Below are positions 32,082 through 42,199 of a stretch of DNA of 64,000 bases, piece by piece. The stretch spans positions 56,991 through 120,990 of the forward strand of contig JABHDE010000076.1 in the NCBI GenBank assembly GCA_018673215.1, in the 5' to 3' direction. The stretch's first letter is position 1. Every line of letters starts with the position of its first letter. The stretch comes from Formosa sp. (GTDB taxonomy: Bacteria > Bacteroidota > Bacteroidia > Flavobacteriales > Flavobacteriaceae). A program made the position numbers and the translations under genes. Under the pieces are notes generated by a model. The model was given only the letters and a program-made list of their open reading frames with translations, made no database searches and had not been told where the DNA came from.

Positions 32082-33344
32082 ATGTCAGAAACACTTCCTT
32101 ATTTTCCAACAATCGAATCAGTTGAATCTGCTGCAAAAAACTTAAAAGGGGTTGCTAAGGTGACGCCTTTAATTCACAATGTACAGTATTCAAAGGAATA
32201 CGATTGTAACATTAGTTTTAAGCGCGAAGATCTGCAAGTTGTTCGTTCCTATAAAATAAGAGGTGCCTATAATAAAATGTCTTCTTTAACAGAGGAACAA
32301 TCGGCTAATGGAGTGGTCTGTGCAAGTGCAGGGAATCACTCCCAAGGAGTTGCCCTTTCTTGTAAATTATTAAAGATACATGGCACCATTTTTATGCCAA
32401 CCACGACACCCAATCAAAAAATTGAGCGCGTCAAAATGTTTGGGGAACACTATGTCAAAATCATCTTGATTGGCGATAGTTTTGATGACGCTTATAACGC
32501 TGCTATGAAAGATTGTACGGAACGCCAGAAAACGTTTATACATCCTTTTAATGACGAAAAAGTAATAGAGGGTCAAGCAACATTAGGTTTGGAGTTGGTC
32601 CATCAAACAACAGCTCCCATTGATTATATTTTTGTAGCTGTTGGCGGCGGTGGACTCGCATCGGGTATGTCCACAGTTTTTAAATTACGATCCCCTAATA
32701 CCAAGATCATTGGTGTGGAGCCAGAAGGCGCTCCGTCCATGAAAACTGCATTTCAAAAAGGGAAAGTAGTAGAACTAGAGTCAATTGATAATTTTGTAGA
32801 CGGTGCAGCAGTCAAGCGTGTAGGCGAAAAAAACTTTGAAATTTGTAAAGAAAACCTTCACGATATGATTACAATTCATGAGGGGAATGCCTGTCAAACC
32901 ATCTTAGATTTGTATAATAAAGAAGCGATTATTGCTGAGCCTGCAGGGGCACTCAGCGTGTCTGCTTTAGAGCAATTCAAAGACGAGATTAAAGGCAAAA
33001 ACGTGGTTTGTATTATAAGCGGCGGCAATAATGATATAACAAGAACTGCGGAAATTAAAGAACGGGCTCTACTTTATTCGAATTTAAAACATTATTTTAT
33101 AGTTACTTTCCCACAACGCGCCGGTGCTTTACGAGAGTTTGTTGTGGATATATTAGGGCCAGATGATGATATCACACATTTTGAGTATACTAAAAAGGTC
33201 AATAGAGAAAATGATGTTGCGGTTGTAGGGATTGAGCTAAAATCTCATAACGATTTAGAACCTTTAATTGCTAAGATGAAAAAAGATAACTTTTATGGAG
33301 ACTACCTAAACGAAAAACCGGAGTTGTTTCAGTTTTTGGTTTAG
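32082..33344 (+). CDS. ilvA: Threonine dehydratase/ammonia-lyase
   Basis: SFKREDLQVVRSYKIRGAYNKM, CASAGNHSQGVA, VGGGGLASG, C-terminal regulatory domain. Confidence 0.94.
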   Translation: MSETLPYFPTIESVESAAKNLKGVAKVTPLIHNVQYSKEYDCNISFKREDLQVVRSYKIRGAYNKMSSLTEEQSANGVVCASAGNHSQGVALSCKLLKIHGTIFMPTTTPNQKIERVKMFGEHYVKIILIGDSFDDAYNAAMKDCTERQKTFIHPFNDEKVIEGQATLGLELVHQTTAPIDYIFVAVGGGGLASGMSTVFKLRSPNTKIIGVEPEGAPSMKTAFQKGKVVELESIDNFVDGAAVKRVGEKNFEICKENLHDMITIHEGNACQTILDLYNKEAIIAEPAGALSVSALEQFKDEIKGKNVVCIISGGNNDITRTAEIKERALLYSNLKHYFIVTFPQRAGALREFVVDILGPDDDITHFEYTKKVNRENDVAVVGIELKSHNDLEPLIAKMKKDNFYGDYLNEKPELFQFLV

Positions 33345-33369
33345 ATAGTTCCTTGTATATATTCCAGAC

Positions 33370-34821
33370 TTACTTTTTAGAATAGTCTTTTACTTCTGAA
33401 ACTCTTAACGTATTAACCATCCCTTTTTCTTTCATTGGCATAGCAGCCAAGCTAATGACCATATCGTCTTTTTCAACGTAGCCCTTATCAAAGGCAATTT
33501 TATTTACATCATTAATCGTTTGGTCTGTTGACGCAAACTTATCATAATGAAATGCACGAACACCCCAGAGTAAATTCAACTGAGAGATGATTCGTTTGTT
33601 TGAAGAAAAAACAAGAATATGAGCATCAGGACGCCAAGCTGAAATTTGGAAGGCCGTATATCCACTATTGGTCAAGGTGGAGATGGCACGCGCATTAATT
33701 TCGTTGGCCATATTTGCAGCATGATAGCAAATAGATTTTGTTATATAACGTTTTGTACGAATGTGCGGAGGATTTTGAGGGACGTTAATTAATTCTGAGT
33801 TTTCGACAGATTTAATAATATCAGACATTTTTTCAATTACTTGAACAGGGTATTGACCCACTGAAGTTTCACCAGAAAGCATCACAGCATCTGCACCGTC
33901 CATTACAGAGTTAGCAACGTCATTCACCTCAGCACGTGATGGTGTAAGGCTATCAATCATAGACTCCATCATTTGAGTCGCTATAATAACAGGAATCCTT
34001 GCTTGCTTGGCTTTTAAGACCAATTGTTTTTGAATTAATGGAACTTGATGTGCTGGAATTTCAACTCCCAAATCTCCTCTAGCAACCATCAACCCATCAC
34101 AATAGGCTACAATTTTATCAATATTTTCTACGGCTTCTGGTTTTTCTATTTTGGCAATAATTGGAATTTTATAAGAACTGTGTTCAGCTATTAAGTCTTG
34201 CAATTCCATTAAATCTTCAGGGTGCCTTACAAATGAAAGTGCCATCCAATCCACTTCTTGTTGGATTGCAAACAAAGCATCTTCTTTATCTTTTTCAGTG
34301 AGTGCTGGCTGTGAAATATCTGTATTGGGTAAATTAACACCTTTCTTAGATTTCAAAGGGCCTCCTTGGATGACTTTGGCTTTGACTTCATCTTTTTGAT
34401 TGGTAGAGACTACTTCAAATAGAAGTTTACCATCGTCCAATAAAATTCGCTCTCCAGGGTTAGTGTCTAAGGGGAAACGCTTATATGTCATATAAACGCG
34501 TTCTTTTGTGCCTTCAAAACGTTCTCCCGTGGCAAATATGATTTCGTCACCTGGATTGACTACCACATCATCTTTCATGACGCCAACACGCAGTTTTGGA
34601 CCTTGTAAATCCGCCAAAATAGAAGCATTATACCCATGCTCTTCATTGATTTCTCTTATATTTTTGATACGGGTTTTTACCTCTTCGTAGTCTGCATGAG
34701 AAAAATTAATCCTAAATACATTGACGCCGGCGGCAACCATTTTTAGGAGCATCTCTTTTGAACTAATTGCAGGGCCTAACGTGGCAACTATTTTTGTTTT
34801 CTTTCTTTTGTGTGACATCAA
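33370..34821 (-). CDS. pyk: Pyruvate kinase
   Basis: KIVATLGPA, VFRINFSHADYE, MVARGDLGVEIP, MESMIDSLTPSRAEVNDVANSVMDGADAVMLSGETS. Confidence 0.97.
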   Translation of the reverse strand: MMSHKRKKTKIVATLGPAISSKEMLLKMVAAGVNVFRINFSHADYEEVKTRIKNIREINEEHGYNASILADLQGPKLRVGVMKDDVVVNPGDEIIFATGERFEGTKERVYMTYKRFPLDTNPGERILLDDGKLLFEVVSTNQKDEVKAKVIQGGPLKSKKGVNLPNTDISQPALTEKDKEDALFAIQQEVDWMALSFVRHPEDLMELQDLIAEHSSYKIPIIAKIEKPEAVENIDKIVAYCDGLMVARGDLGVEIPAHQVPLIQKQLVLKAKQARIPVIIATQMMESMIDSLTPSRAEVNDVANSVMDGADAVMLSGETSVGQYPVQVIEKMSDIIKSVENSELINVPQNPPHIRTKRYITKSICYHAANMANEINARAISTLTNSGYTAFQISAWRPDAHILVFSSNKRIISQLNLLWGVRAFHYDKFASTDQTINDVNKIAFDKGYVEKDDMVISLAAMPMKEKGMVNTLRVSEVKDYSKK

Positions 34822-35303
34822 TTAAATATTAAATGGTCTTTTGATTTTAGTTGTAAAACATCCACACTATAAGCAGTAGATATTTTGGATATGTTTTGAA
34901 TGGTATTCAAAATTTCTTTTTCATTTATGATTCTCCCTCCATTGTTTATCTTTAAAAAATAATCAACAGAAGCGTGTTCTGATAGCAAGGAATGCACTGT
35001 CCATCCATGGTCTTCTTTACTCTCTGCAAATAATCCAGTCAAAATTGGCGCATCATTTTGCACAAGACAATTGTTTTTAATCAGATGCCAAGCTGTTTGT
35101 AAAGGCTTGTTATTCCATTCAAAAACTGAAAACGAAGCGGTAGAATTTGTAAAATCTAAATCTTCCTTTGTACGCACTAAACGCGTTGCTAAACTTTGGT
35201 TTAAATAATATGCCAATCGGTAATCTTCAATATCACAATGTATCGCTAACAGCGAGTAATTCGCATCCTCAAAATCATCAACAAGAAGTTTGTGTACTGC
35301 CAT
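34818..35303 (-). CDS. IPExxxVDY-family protein (start revised from 35345)
   Basis: ISTAYSVDVLQLKS C-terminus and conserved position between rnc and pyk. Confidence 0.7.
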   Translation of the reverse strand: MAVHKLLVDDFEDANYSLLAIHCDIEDYRLAYYLNQSLATRLVRTKEDLDFTNSTASFSVFEWNNKPLQTAWHLIKNNCLVQNDAPILTGLFAESKEDHGWTVHSLLSEHASVDYFLKINNGGRIINEKEILNTIQNISKISTAYSVDVLQLKSKDHLIFN

Positions 35304-35420
35304 GAGTTTTATTAAACATTTTGTAAATATAAGATATTCACACAATAGTTGACTTCGTATTGGTGTTTCTTAGGGGTAAAATATTGCGAAAACGTTATAG
35401 TCAAGGGGGAGATATTTCGA

Positions 35421-36161
35421 TTAAGAACTTTTATCAATCTTTCCTTGTAATGCAAAGTAAGCGCGCTTAGAAACTTTTTCTTCAGCCTTCTTTTTAGAAG
35501 TCGCACGTGCTTTTGCGATAGTTTTTTCATCAATAATAAGTTTTACAGAAAAATGCTTGATAATATCTTGTCCAGCATCTGTTAGGCTTTCAAAATTAAA
35601 ATGTTTTTTTTCTTTCTGACACCATTCTATAATAAGGCTTTTATAGCTGATCACTTTCCCTTCCAAATGATCAATATCCACATGAGGAGTGATGACCCTT
35701 TTGTAAATAAACTTTTCACTAGCAGCATATCCTTTGTCTAAAAAAACGGCTCCAATTAGGGCTTCTAACAAATTACCATGAATGTTGTCTCCAAATTGAG
35801 TGATTGGAATTTTTGTATGTAAAAAAGAAGAAAGTTTGAGTTCTTTTCCTATTTCATTAAGATGTTCTCTACTAACTATTTTTGAACGCATTTTTGTCAG
35901 ATAGCCTTCGTCGGCTTCAAGAACTTTTTCAAACAGAAAATGAGCAATAACTGCACTAAGAATTGCATCTCCCACATATTCTAAACGCTCATAACTTATC
36001 GAGTTCCCAAAAGAATCTTTTTGATTAGTTGAGCCATGGGTAAATGCTTTGGTATAGTAATTTAAATTTTTGGGAGTGTATCCAATAACTTTACTTATTG
36101 AAGCCTTTAATGCAGTGTTTTTAGAAGCGTTAGGCTTGAGTATGTTTCGAAAAGAAATCAA
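35421..36161 (-). CDS. rnc: Ribonuclease III
   Basis: YERLEYVGDAILSAVIAHFLFE, LLEALIGAVFLDKGY, C-terminal dsRBD. Confidence 0.95.
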   Translation of the reverse strand: MISFRNILKPNASKNTALKASISKVIGYTPKNLNYYTKAFTHGSTNQKDSFGNSISYERLEYVGDAILSAVIAHFLFEKVLEADEGYLTKMRSKIVSREHLNEIGKELKLSSFLHTKIPITQFGDNIHGNLLEALIGAVFLDKGYAASEKFIYKRVITPHVDIDHLEGKVISYKSLIIEWCQKEKKHFNFESLTDAGQDIIKHFSVKLIIDEKTIAKARATSKKKAEEKVSKRAYFALQGKIDKSS

Positions 36162-36167
36162 AAGAAA

Positions 36168-37418
36168 TTAATCTAATTTCTTAAAAACAACGCAGGCATT
36201 ATGACCGCCAAAACCAAATGTATTACTCATCGCGATTTTAACATCTCGTTTTTGAGCCTTGTTTAAGGTAAGATTTAGTTCTGGATCAATGTTTTCATCT
36301 GGAGTTACGTGGTTGATTGTTGGAGGGACAATACCATGCTCTATTGATAAAATAGCAGCGATAGCTTCGATGGCTCCAGCGGCACCTAGTAAGTGCCCAG
36401 TCATAGATTTGGTAGAATTTATATTTATGTTTTTGGCATGCGCACCAAAAACTTCCGAGATTGCTTTTAACTCTGCAACGTCACCAAGCGGCGTAGAAGT
36501 CCCATGCGTATTGATAGCATCGACGTCTTCTGGTTTAATTCCCGCATTTTCCAAACAGTTTTTCATGACTGCAATAACGCCAATTCCTTCGGGATGTGGA
36601 GCGGTCATGTGGTATGCATCTGATGAGAGTCCGCCTCCAATAAGTTCTGCGTATATTTTAGCGCCTCTAGCTTTAGCGTGATCGTAATCTTCTAAAACAA
36701 GAGCTCCTGCACCTTCACCCAATACAAAACCATCTCTAGTACCATCAAAAGGTCTTGAAGCAGTTTCAGGGCTTTCATTTCTTGTAGACAACGCATGCAT
36801 TGCGTTAAAACCACCCATCCCTGATTCGTTGACGGTCGCTTCACTTCCGCCGGTGACAATGACATCACAATGCCCAAGACGTATTAAGTTTAATGCATCA
36901 AAAATAGCATTAGCTGAGGAAGCACAAGCAGATACAGTTGTATAATTTGGCCCCATAAAGCCGTTTTTGATAGAGATGTTACCAGGGGCAATATCTGCAA
37001 TCATTTTAGGGATAAAAAAGGGATTAAATCTAGGGGTTCCATTTCCGTTGGCAAAGTTCATTACTTCGTTTTGAAACGTTTCAATTCCTCCAATTCCTGC
37101 CCCCCAAATAACGCCTACTCTAAATTTGTTAATGGCATCCAAATCTAGTTTGGCATCTATGATAGCTTCGTCAGAAGCTACCATAGCATATTGCGCAAAC
37201 CGATCCATTTTACGAGCTTCTTTACGATTTAAGAAGTCCGTCACTTCGAAATTTTTTAATTCACAAGCAAACTTTGTTTTGAAATGTTCAGTATCAAAAT
37301 AAGTCACGGGCGCACAACCACTCTTACCACTTATTAGGGCTTCCCAATAAGCGTCTTTGTTATTGCCTATGGGAGTCAATGCTCCCAAACCGGTTACTAC
37401 AACGCGCTTTAGTTCCAT
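36168..37418 (-). CDS. fabF: 3-oxoacyl-ACP synthase II
   Basis: VVVTGLGALTPIGN, TVSACASSANAI, NTHGTSTPLGDVAE, NTFGFGGHNA. Confidence 0.97.
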   Translation of the reverse strand: MELKRVVVTGLGALTPIGNNKDAYWEALISGKSGCAPVTYFDTEHFKTKFACELKNFEVTDFLNRKEARKMDRFAQYAMVASDEAIIDAKLDLDAINKFRVGVIWGAGIGGIETFQNEVMNFANGNGTPRFNPFFIPKMIADIAPGNISIKNGFMGPNYTTVSACASSANAIFDALNLIRLGHCDVIVTGGSEATVNESGMGGFNAMHALSTRNESPETASRPFDGTRDGFVLGEGAGALVLEDYDHAKARGAKIYAELIGGGLSSDAYHMTAPHPEGIGVIAVMKNCLENAGIKPEDVDAINTHGTSTPLGDVAELKAISEVFGAHAKNININSTKSMTGHLLGAAGAIEAIAAILSIEHGIVPPTINHVTPDENIDPELNLTLNKAQKRDVKIAMSNTFGFGGHNACVVFKKLD

Positions 37419-37434
37419 AAAAAATTAAAAGGTG

Positions 37435-37668
37435 TTATTTTGCAGCTTCAATATATGAAACAGCTTGACCTACAGTCGCTATGTTTTCTGCTTGGTCATC
37501 TGGGATTTGAATGTCAAATTCTTTTTCAAATTCCATTATAAGCTCTACAGTATCTAACGAATCTGCGCCTAGGTCGTTTGTGAAGCTTGCTTCTGTTACC
37601 ACTTCGTTTTCATCAACGCCCAATTTGTCTACAATAATCGCTTTTACTCTTGATGCAATGTCTGACAT
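37435..37668 (-). CDS. acpP: Acyl carrier protein
   Basis: 77 aa; phosphopantetheine site [16 protein letters not shown]. Confidence 0.98.
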   Translation of the reverse strand: MSDIASRVKAIIVDKLGVDENEVVTEASFTNDLGADSLDTVELIMEFEKEFDIQIPDDQAENIATVGQAVSYIEAAK

Positions 37669-37848
37669 AATCTTTAATTTTAAGTTTTAATTAGGATGCA
37701 AAAGTAAAAAACTTTATATTAAAAAACATAATTACTTTAAAAATGTGTACTTATTTGTGTACAAATCGACGATGTGTTGTTGTTTTACTTCTAAATGTGA
37801 ATTATTATTCTTTTTTTTGTTGAACAATCCCAACCCAAAAAATTTTTA

Positions 37849-38409
37849 ATGAAACGAATTGCAATTTTTGCTTCCGGATCTGGAACCAACGCCGAAAATA
37901 TCATCACATATTTTCAGAAAAACAGCAAAGCTGAAGTGGCTTTAGTCCTCTCAAATAACCCAAATGCGCTTGTTTTAAAGCGCGCCTCATCCTTGGGTGT
38001 CCCAAAAACAGTATTTGACAAACAACAATTGAACGATTCCAATTGGGCTGATGAGAATTTAAAAAATCTGGATTTAATTGTTTTAGCTGGTTTCTTATGG
38101 AAATTTCCAGAACATTTGTTAGAGAGTTTTAAAAACAAAGTGGTGAATGTGCATCCCGCTTTATTGCCAAAATACGGAGGAAAAGGAATGTATGGTATGC
38201 ACGTGCACAATGCTGTTGTTGAAAATAAAGAATCGGAATCAGGTATTACAATTCATTACGTGAATGAACACTACGATGAAGGTGCCATTATTTTTCAAGC
38301 AGAATGTGCGGTTAACCCCACTGATACCCCAGCCGATGTCGCCGCTAAAATTCATCAACTAGAAATGATACATTTCCCAAAAGTCATTCAACAAATTCTT
38401 TTTGAATAA
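37849..38409 (+). CDS. purN: Phosphoribosylglycinamide formyltransferase
   Basis: IAIFASGSGTNAENI, LAGFLWKFPEHLL, VNVHPALLPKYGGKGMYG. Confidence 0.95.
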   Translation: MKRIAIFASGSGTNAENIITYFQKNSKAEVALVLSNNPNALVLKRASSLGVPKTVFDKQQLNDSNWADENLKNLDLIVLAGFLWKFPEHLLESFKNKVVNVHPALLPKYGGKGMYGMHVHNAVVENKESESGITIHYVNEHYDEGAIIFQAECAVNPTDTPADVAAKIHQLEMIHFPKVIQQILFE

Positions 38410-39050
38410 TGGCTAAACCCAAAAAGAAATACTATACGGTTTGGAAGGGACACCATACGGGCGTTTTTGAAACATGGGACGATTGCAAAGCACAAATTTC
38501 AAATTTTGAAGGTGCCCAATATAAATCGTTTCCAACATTTGAATTGGCAAAAACAGCACTAAAAGGACAATACAAGGACTTCATTGGAAAAACCAAAAAG
38601 TTTTCTAGCAACTTATCGGAAACCAGATTAAAACTCATAGGTCAGCCGAATTACAACTCTATTGCAGTGGATGCCGCTTCCAGTGGAAACCCAGGTATAA
38701 TGGAATACAGAGGCGTAGATACACAGTCCAAAAAACAATTATTTCACAAAGGCCCCTACGCACAAGGGACAAACAATGTTGGTGAGTTTCTAGCGCTTGT
38801 CCATGGTTTAGCATTTTTAAAACAAAACAAAAGCAACCGAATTCTTTATACCGATTCAAGGACCGCCATGAGTTGGGTCAAAAAAAAACAGTGCAACACC
38901 AAATTAGATCGCACAACAACAAATACGGCTTTGTTTGAGCTTGTAGACCGTGCGGTGCTATGGCTTAAAAACAATACATATACAACTGTAATTGTCAAAT
39001 GGGAAACAAAGGCATGGGGTGAAATCCCTGCCGATTTTGGTCGTAAATAA
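38409..39050 (+). CDS. rnhA: Ribonuclease H with N-terminal caulimovirus viroplasmin domain
   Basis: KKKYYTVWKGHHTGVFETWDDCKAQISNFEGAQYKSF; RNase H core AVDAASSGNPG, TNNVGEFLALVHGL, LYTDSRTAMSW. Confidence 0.9.
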   Translation: MAKPKKKYYTVWKGHHTGVFETWDDCKAQISNFEGAQYKSFPTFELAKTALKGQYKDFIGKTKKFSSNLSETRLKLIGQPNYNSIAVDAASSGNPGIMEYRGVDTQSKKQLFHKGPYAQGTNNVGEFLALVHGLAFLKQNKSNRILYTDSRTAMSWVKKKQCNTKLDRTTTNTALFELVDRAVLWLKNNTYTTVIVKWETKAWGEIPADFGRK

Positions 39051-39077
39051 ATTAAGTCATTAGAGCGTATTTTAATG

Positions 39078-39108
39078 TTTTGTAAGGACTAAAAAATATG
39101 TAACTTTG
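39078..39108 (+). promoter_or_regulatory. Bacteroidetes-type promoter for the PfkB kinase gene
   Basis: TTTTG at 39078-39082, 18 nt spacer, TAACTTTG (TAnnTTTG) at 39101-39108. Confidence 0.6.
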
Positions 39109-39133
39109 CTCTTTACATTTTTTAAAACATCGT

Positions 39134-40063
39134 ATGAGTAAATTGGTAATTGTTGGAACTGTTGCATTTGATGCTGTTGAAACCCCTTTTGGAAAAACCG
39201 ATAAAATTCTTGGCGGATCTGCTTCCTATATAGGACTTTCTGCTTCCCAATTTGACGTTGATAGTGCTATTGTTTCCGTTGTAGGTGGCGATTTCCCTCA
39301 GAATTATTTAGATCTTTTTTCAAAGAGAGATATTGATATTTCAAGAATTGAAATAATAAAAGAAGGGAAAACTTTTTTTTGGAGTGGGCGCTATCACAAT
39401 GACATGAATACCCGTGACACCTTGGCAACTGAACTGAATGTATTAGAAAACTTTCAACCCAAAGTTCCTGAAGCCTATAAAGATGCGAAGATTTTAGTTT
39501 TAGGAAATTTACACCCGCTGGTTCAATCCAGTGTTTTAGATCAAATGTCAAATGCTTCAACGTTGGTCATTTTAGATACAATGAATTTTTGGATGGACCA
39601 TACTCTCAAGGACCTGTTGGAAGTTATAAAACGCGTGAATGTTATTACTATTAACGACGAAGAAGCTCGCCAACTTACAGGAGAACACTCTTTAGTAACA
39701 GCAGCAAAAAAAATACATGAGATGGGGCCTGAATATGTAGTTATCAAAAAAGGTGAACATGGGGCATTATTATTTAATGGCACAAATGTATTTTTTGCAC
39801 CAGCATTGCCATTAGAATCCGTTTTTGATCCAACAGGAGCGGGAGATACTTTTGCAGGAGGATTTGCAGGGTTTTTAGCGCAAACAGAAAACATCTCTTT
39901 CAAAAATATGAAAAAAGCGGTTATTTATGGATCTACACTCGCATCGTTTTGTGTAGAAAAGTTTGGTACCGAACGCTTAGAGTCTTTAAAGTCTGAAGAG
40001 GTTAGAACACGTCTCCAGGCTTTTAAAGATCTGACAAGATTTGAAATAGAATTAACAACCTAA
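39134..40063 (+). CDS. PfkB-family carbohydrate kinase
   Basis: LGGSASYIGLSASQF, DPTGAGDTFAGGFAGFLA. Confidence 0.93.
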   Translation: MSKLVIVGTVAFDAVETPFGKTDKILGGSASYIGLSASQFDVDSAIVSVVGGDFPQNYLDLFSKRDIDISRIEIIKEGKTFFWSGRYHNDMNTRDTLATELNVLENFQPKVPEAYKDAKILVLGNLHPLVQSSVLDQMSNASTLVILDTMNFWMDHTLKDLLEVIKRVNVITINDEEARQLTGEHSLVTAAKKIHEMGPEYVVIKKGEHGALLFNGTNVFFAPALPLESVFDPTGAGDTFAGGFAGFLAQTENISFKNMKKAVIYGSTLASFCVEKFGTERLESLKSEEVRTRLQAFKDLTRFEIELTT

Positions 40064-40092
40064 GAAAACGCGCCAACTTGGCGCGTTTTCTT
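40064..40092. terminator. Rho-independent terminator after the PfkB kinase
   Basis: GAAAACGCGCCAA-C-TTGGCGCGTTTTC followed by TTTT. Confidence 0.9.
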
Positions 40093-40126
40093 TTAAGAAT
40101 ATTAAATTTTTTAACAGGACATTTAA

Positions 40127-42025
40127 ATGAGCGATGCTATAAAACACGAATGTGGAATTGCACACATTAGACTTTTAAAACCATTAGAGTTTTATAAAAA
40201 GAAATACGGAACAGCTTTTTATGGGATCAATAAGATGTACCTTATTATGGAAAAGCAACACAACCGTGGACAAGATGGCGCGGGTTTTGCGAGTATCAAA
40301 TTGGACATGCAACCTGGAGAGCGTTATATCAGTCGGGTTCGTTCGATCGCACAACAGCCAATTCAGGATATTTTTGCTCAGATCAACAATAGAATAAACG
40401 ATGTATTGGCAGAACAACCCGAAGTAGCTAATGATGCGGAGGCACAAAAAAAGGCAGTTCCTTATCTGGGAGAGGTGATGTTGGGCCATGTTCGCTATGG
40501 AACGTTTGGGAAAAACAGTGTTGAGAGTGTACATCCTTTTTTGAGACAGAACAATTGGATGCACCGAAATGTGATTTTAGCAGGAAATTTTAATATGACT
40601 AACGTTAAAAGTTTATTTAAAAACCTTGTTGAAATTGGACAGCACCCTAAAGAGTACACAGACACCATTACAATCATGGAGAAGATTGGACATTTTTTGG
40701 ATGATGCTGTTTCGAAACTGTACAAGAAACTCAAAAAGGAAGGGTATACCAAAATGGAGTGTTCGCCATTGATTGCAGAACGTTTGAATCTAAAAAAAAT
40801 ATTAAAAAAAGCTGCTAAAAGCTGGGACGGAGGTTATGCTATGGCGGGGCTTTTAGGTCATGGGGATTCCTTTGTTTTAAGAGATCCTTCTGGAATTCGT
40901 CCAGCCTATTATTACATGGATGACGAAGTAGTGGTTGTCGCTTCTGAGCGCCCTGTAATTCAAACTGTTTTTAATGTTGATTATGATGCGGTTCATGAGT
41001 TGCCACCAGGTAGTGCTATTATTACCAAAACGTCGGGAGAAACATCGATCAATCAAATTTTGGAGCCTTTAGAGCGTATGGCGTGCTCCTTTGAACGTAT
41101 ATATTTTTCAAGAGGAAGTGATGCTGAAATTTATCAAGAGCGCAAACTACTAGGAAAACTGATTGTTCCAGAAGTTTTGAAGCATGTAGATTATGACATT
41201 AAAAGCACGGTATTTTCTTACATACCGAATACAGCAGAAACCTCTTTTTTTGGAATGATTGAAAATGTAGAAGAGTATTTGAATAAGAAGAAAACCACGC
41301 AAATATTAAAAGGGACACGCTCTCTTTCTGCAGAAAAAGTAACTCAAATCCTTTCGGAACATACACGTGTCGAAAAAATCGCAATTAAAGATGTTAAACT
41401 TAGAACATTCATTACTGAAGATAGCAGTCGTGATGATTTAGTAGCCCATGTGTACGACGTGACTTATGGAGTTATTAAACCAGAAGACAACCTTGTCATT
41501 ATAGACGATAGTATTGTTCGAGGGACAACTTTAAAGAAAAGTATTCTAAAAATGGTGGATCGATTGAAACCTAAACGTATTGTAGTGGTCTCTTCAGCTC
41601 CGCAAATTCGTTATCCAGATTGTTACGGGATAGACATGGCTAACCTTGAGGGGTTGGTAGCGTTTAGAGCAGCACTAGAATTGTTGAAAGACGCAAATAT
41701 GTACCATATTGTTGAAGAAATTTATACACGCTGTAAGGCACAAGAAAATTTAAAAGATACGGAGGTTAAGAACTTTGTAAAAGAAATTTATGCACCATTT
41801 ACTCCTCAACAAGTGTCAGATAAAATTGCAGAGTTGTTGAGTGAAGAAGGGATCAATGCTGAGGTCAAAATCATATTTCAATCTATAGAAAACTTACACA
41901 CCGCCTGCCCAAAAAATTTAGGGGACTGGTATTTTACAGGAAATTATCCTACACCTGGTGGCAATCGAGTTGTGAATCGGGCTTATATTAACTTTTTTGA
42001 AGAGAACAATGAAAGAGCTTACTAG
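40127..42025 (+). CDS. purF: Amidophosphoribosyltransferase (PurF-like)
   Basis: ECGIAHIR, KQHNRGQDGAGFAS, PRTase motif LVIIDDSIVRGTTLK. Confidence 0.9.
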   Translation: MSDAIKHECGIAHIRLLKPLEFYKKKYGTAFYGINKMYLIMEKQHNRGQDGAGFASIKLDMQPGERYISRVRSIAQQPIQDIFAQINNRINDVLAEQPEVANDAEAQKKAVPYLGEVMLGHVRYGTFGKNSVESVHPFLRQNNWMHRNVILAGNFNMTNVKSLFKNLVEIGQHPKEYTDTITIMEKIGHFLDDAVSKLYKKLKKEGYTKMECSPLIAERLNLKKILKKAAKSWDGGYAMAGLLGHGDSFVLRDPSGIRPAYYYMDDEVVVVASERPVIQTVFNVDYDAVHELPPGSAIITKTSGETSINQILEPLERMACSFERIYFSRGSDAEIYQERKLLGKLIVPEVLKHVDYDIKSTVFSYIPNTAETSFFGMIENVEEYLNKKKTTQILKGTRSLSAEKVTQILSEHTRVEKIAIKDVKLRTFITEDSSRDDLVAHVYDVTYGVIKPEDNLVIIDDSIVRGTTLKKSILKMVDRLKPKRIVVVSSAPQIRYPDCYGIDMANLEGLVAFRAALELLKDANMYHIVEEIYTRCKAQENLKDTEVKNFVKEIYAPFTPQQVSDKIAELLSEEGINAEVKIIFQSIENLHTACPKNLGDWYFTGNYPTPGGNRVVNRAYINFFEENNERAY

Positions 42026-42033
42026 ATCAAAGA

Positions 42034-42066
42034 GCAGTTCGTCTAATAAATACGCAGTTCGTCTAA
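42034..42066 (+). promoter_or_regulatory. Tandem direct repeat GCAGTTCGTCTAA x2 (LytTR-like operator)
   Basis: Copies at 42034-42046 and 42054-42066, 20-bp period, upstream of a promoter-like sequence. Confidence 0.6.
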
Positions 42067-42072
42067 AATATG

Positions 42073-42102
42073 TTTGTACTATATATTAAACTTATATATT
42101 TG
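42073..42102 (+). promoter_or_regulatory. Bacteroidetes-type promoter
   Basis: TTTG at 42073-42076, 18 nt spacer, TATATTTG (TAnnTTTG) at 42095-42102. Confidence 0.6.
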
Positions 42103-42107
42103 AGTAA

Positions 42108-42178
42108 CCATAACATAAGTAGGTTAAGTTCATGGTAGATTTGGGGCAAAAAAGGTGAACGCAAGTTCACCTTTTTTA
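42108..42178 (+). ncRNA. Candidate small RNA (about 70 nt) ending in an intrinsic terminator
   Basis: Operator plus promoter upstream, terminator AAAAAAGGTGAAC-GCAA-GTTCACCTTTTTT downstream, no sizeable ORF between. Confidence 0.5.
42149..42178. terminator. Intrinsic terminator between purF and sod
   Basis: GGTGAAC-GCAA-GTTCACC stem-loop with A6/T6 flanks. Confidence 0.9.
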
Positions 42179-42199
42179 TTTTCTATTGTTTTCTAAAAC

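Noticed and set aside
35312-35533. Minus ORF 73 aa overlapping the rnc 3' end
   Set aside because: Alternate frame of the rnc coding region and adjacent non-coding DNA; no independent support.
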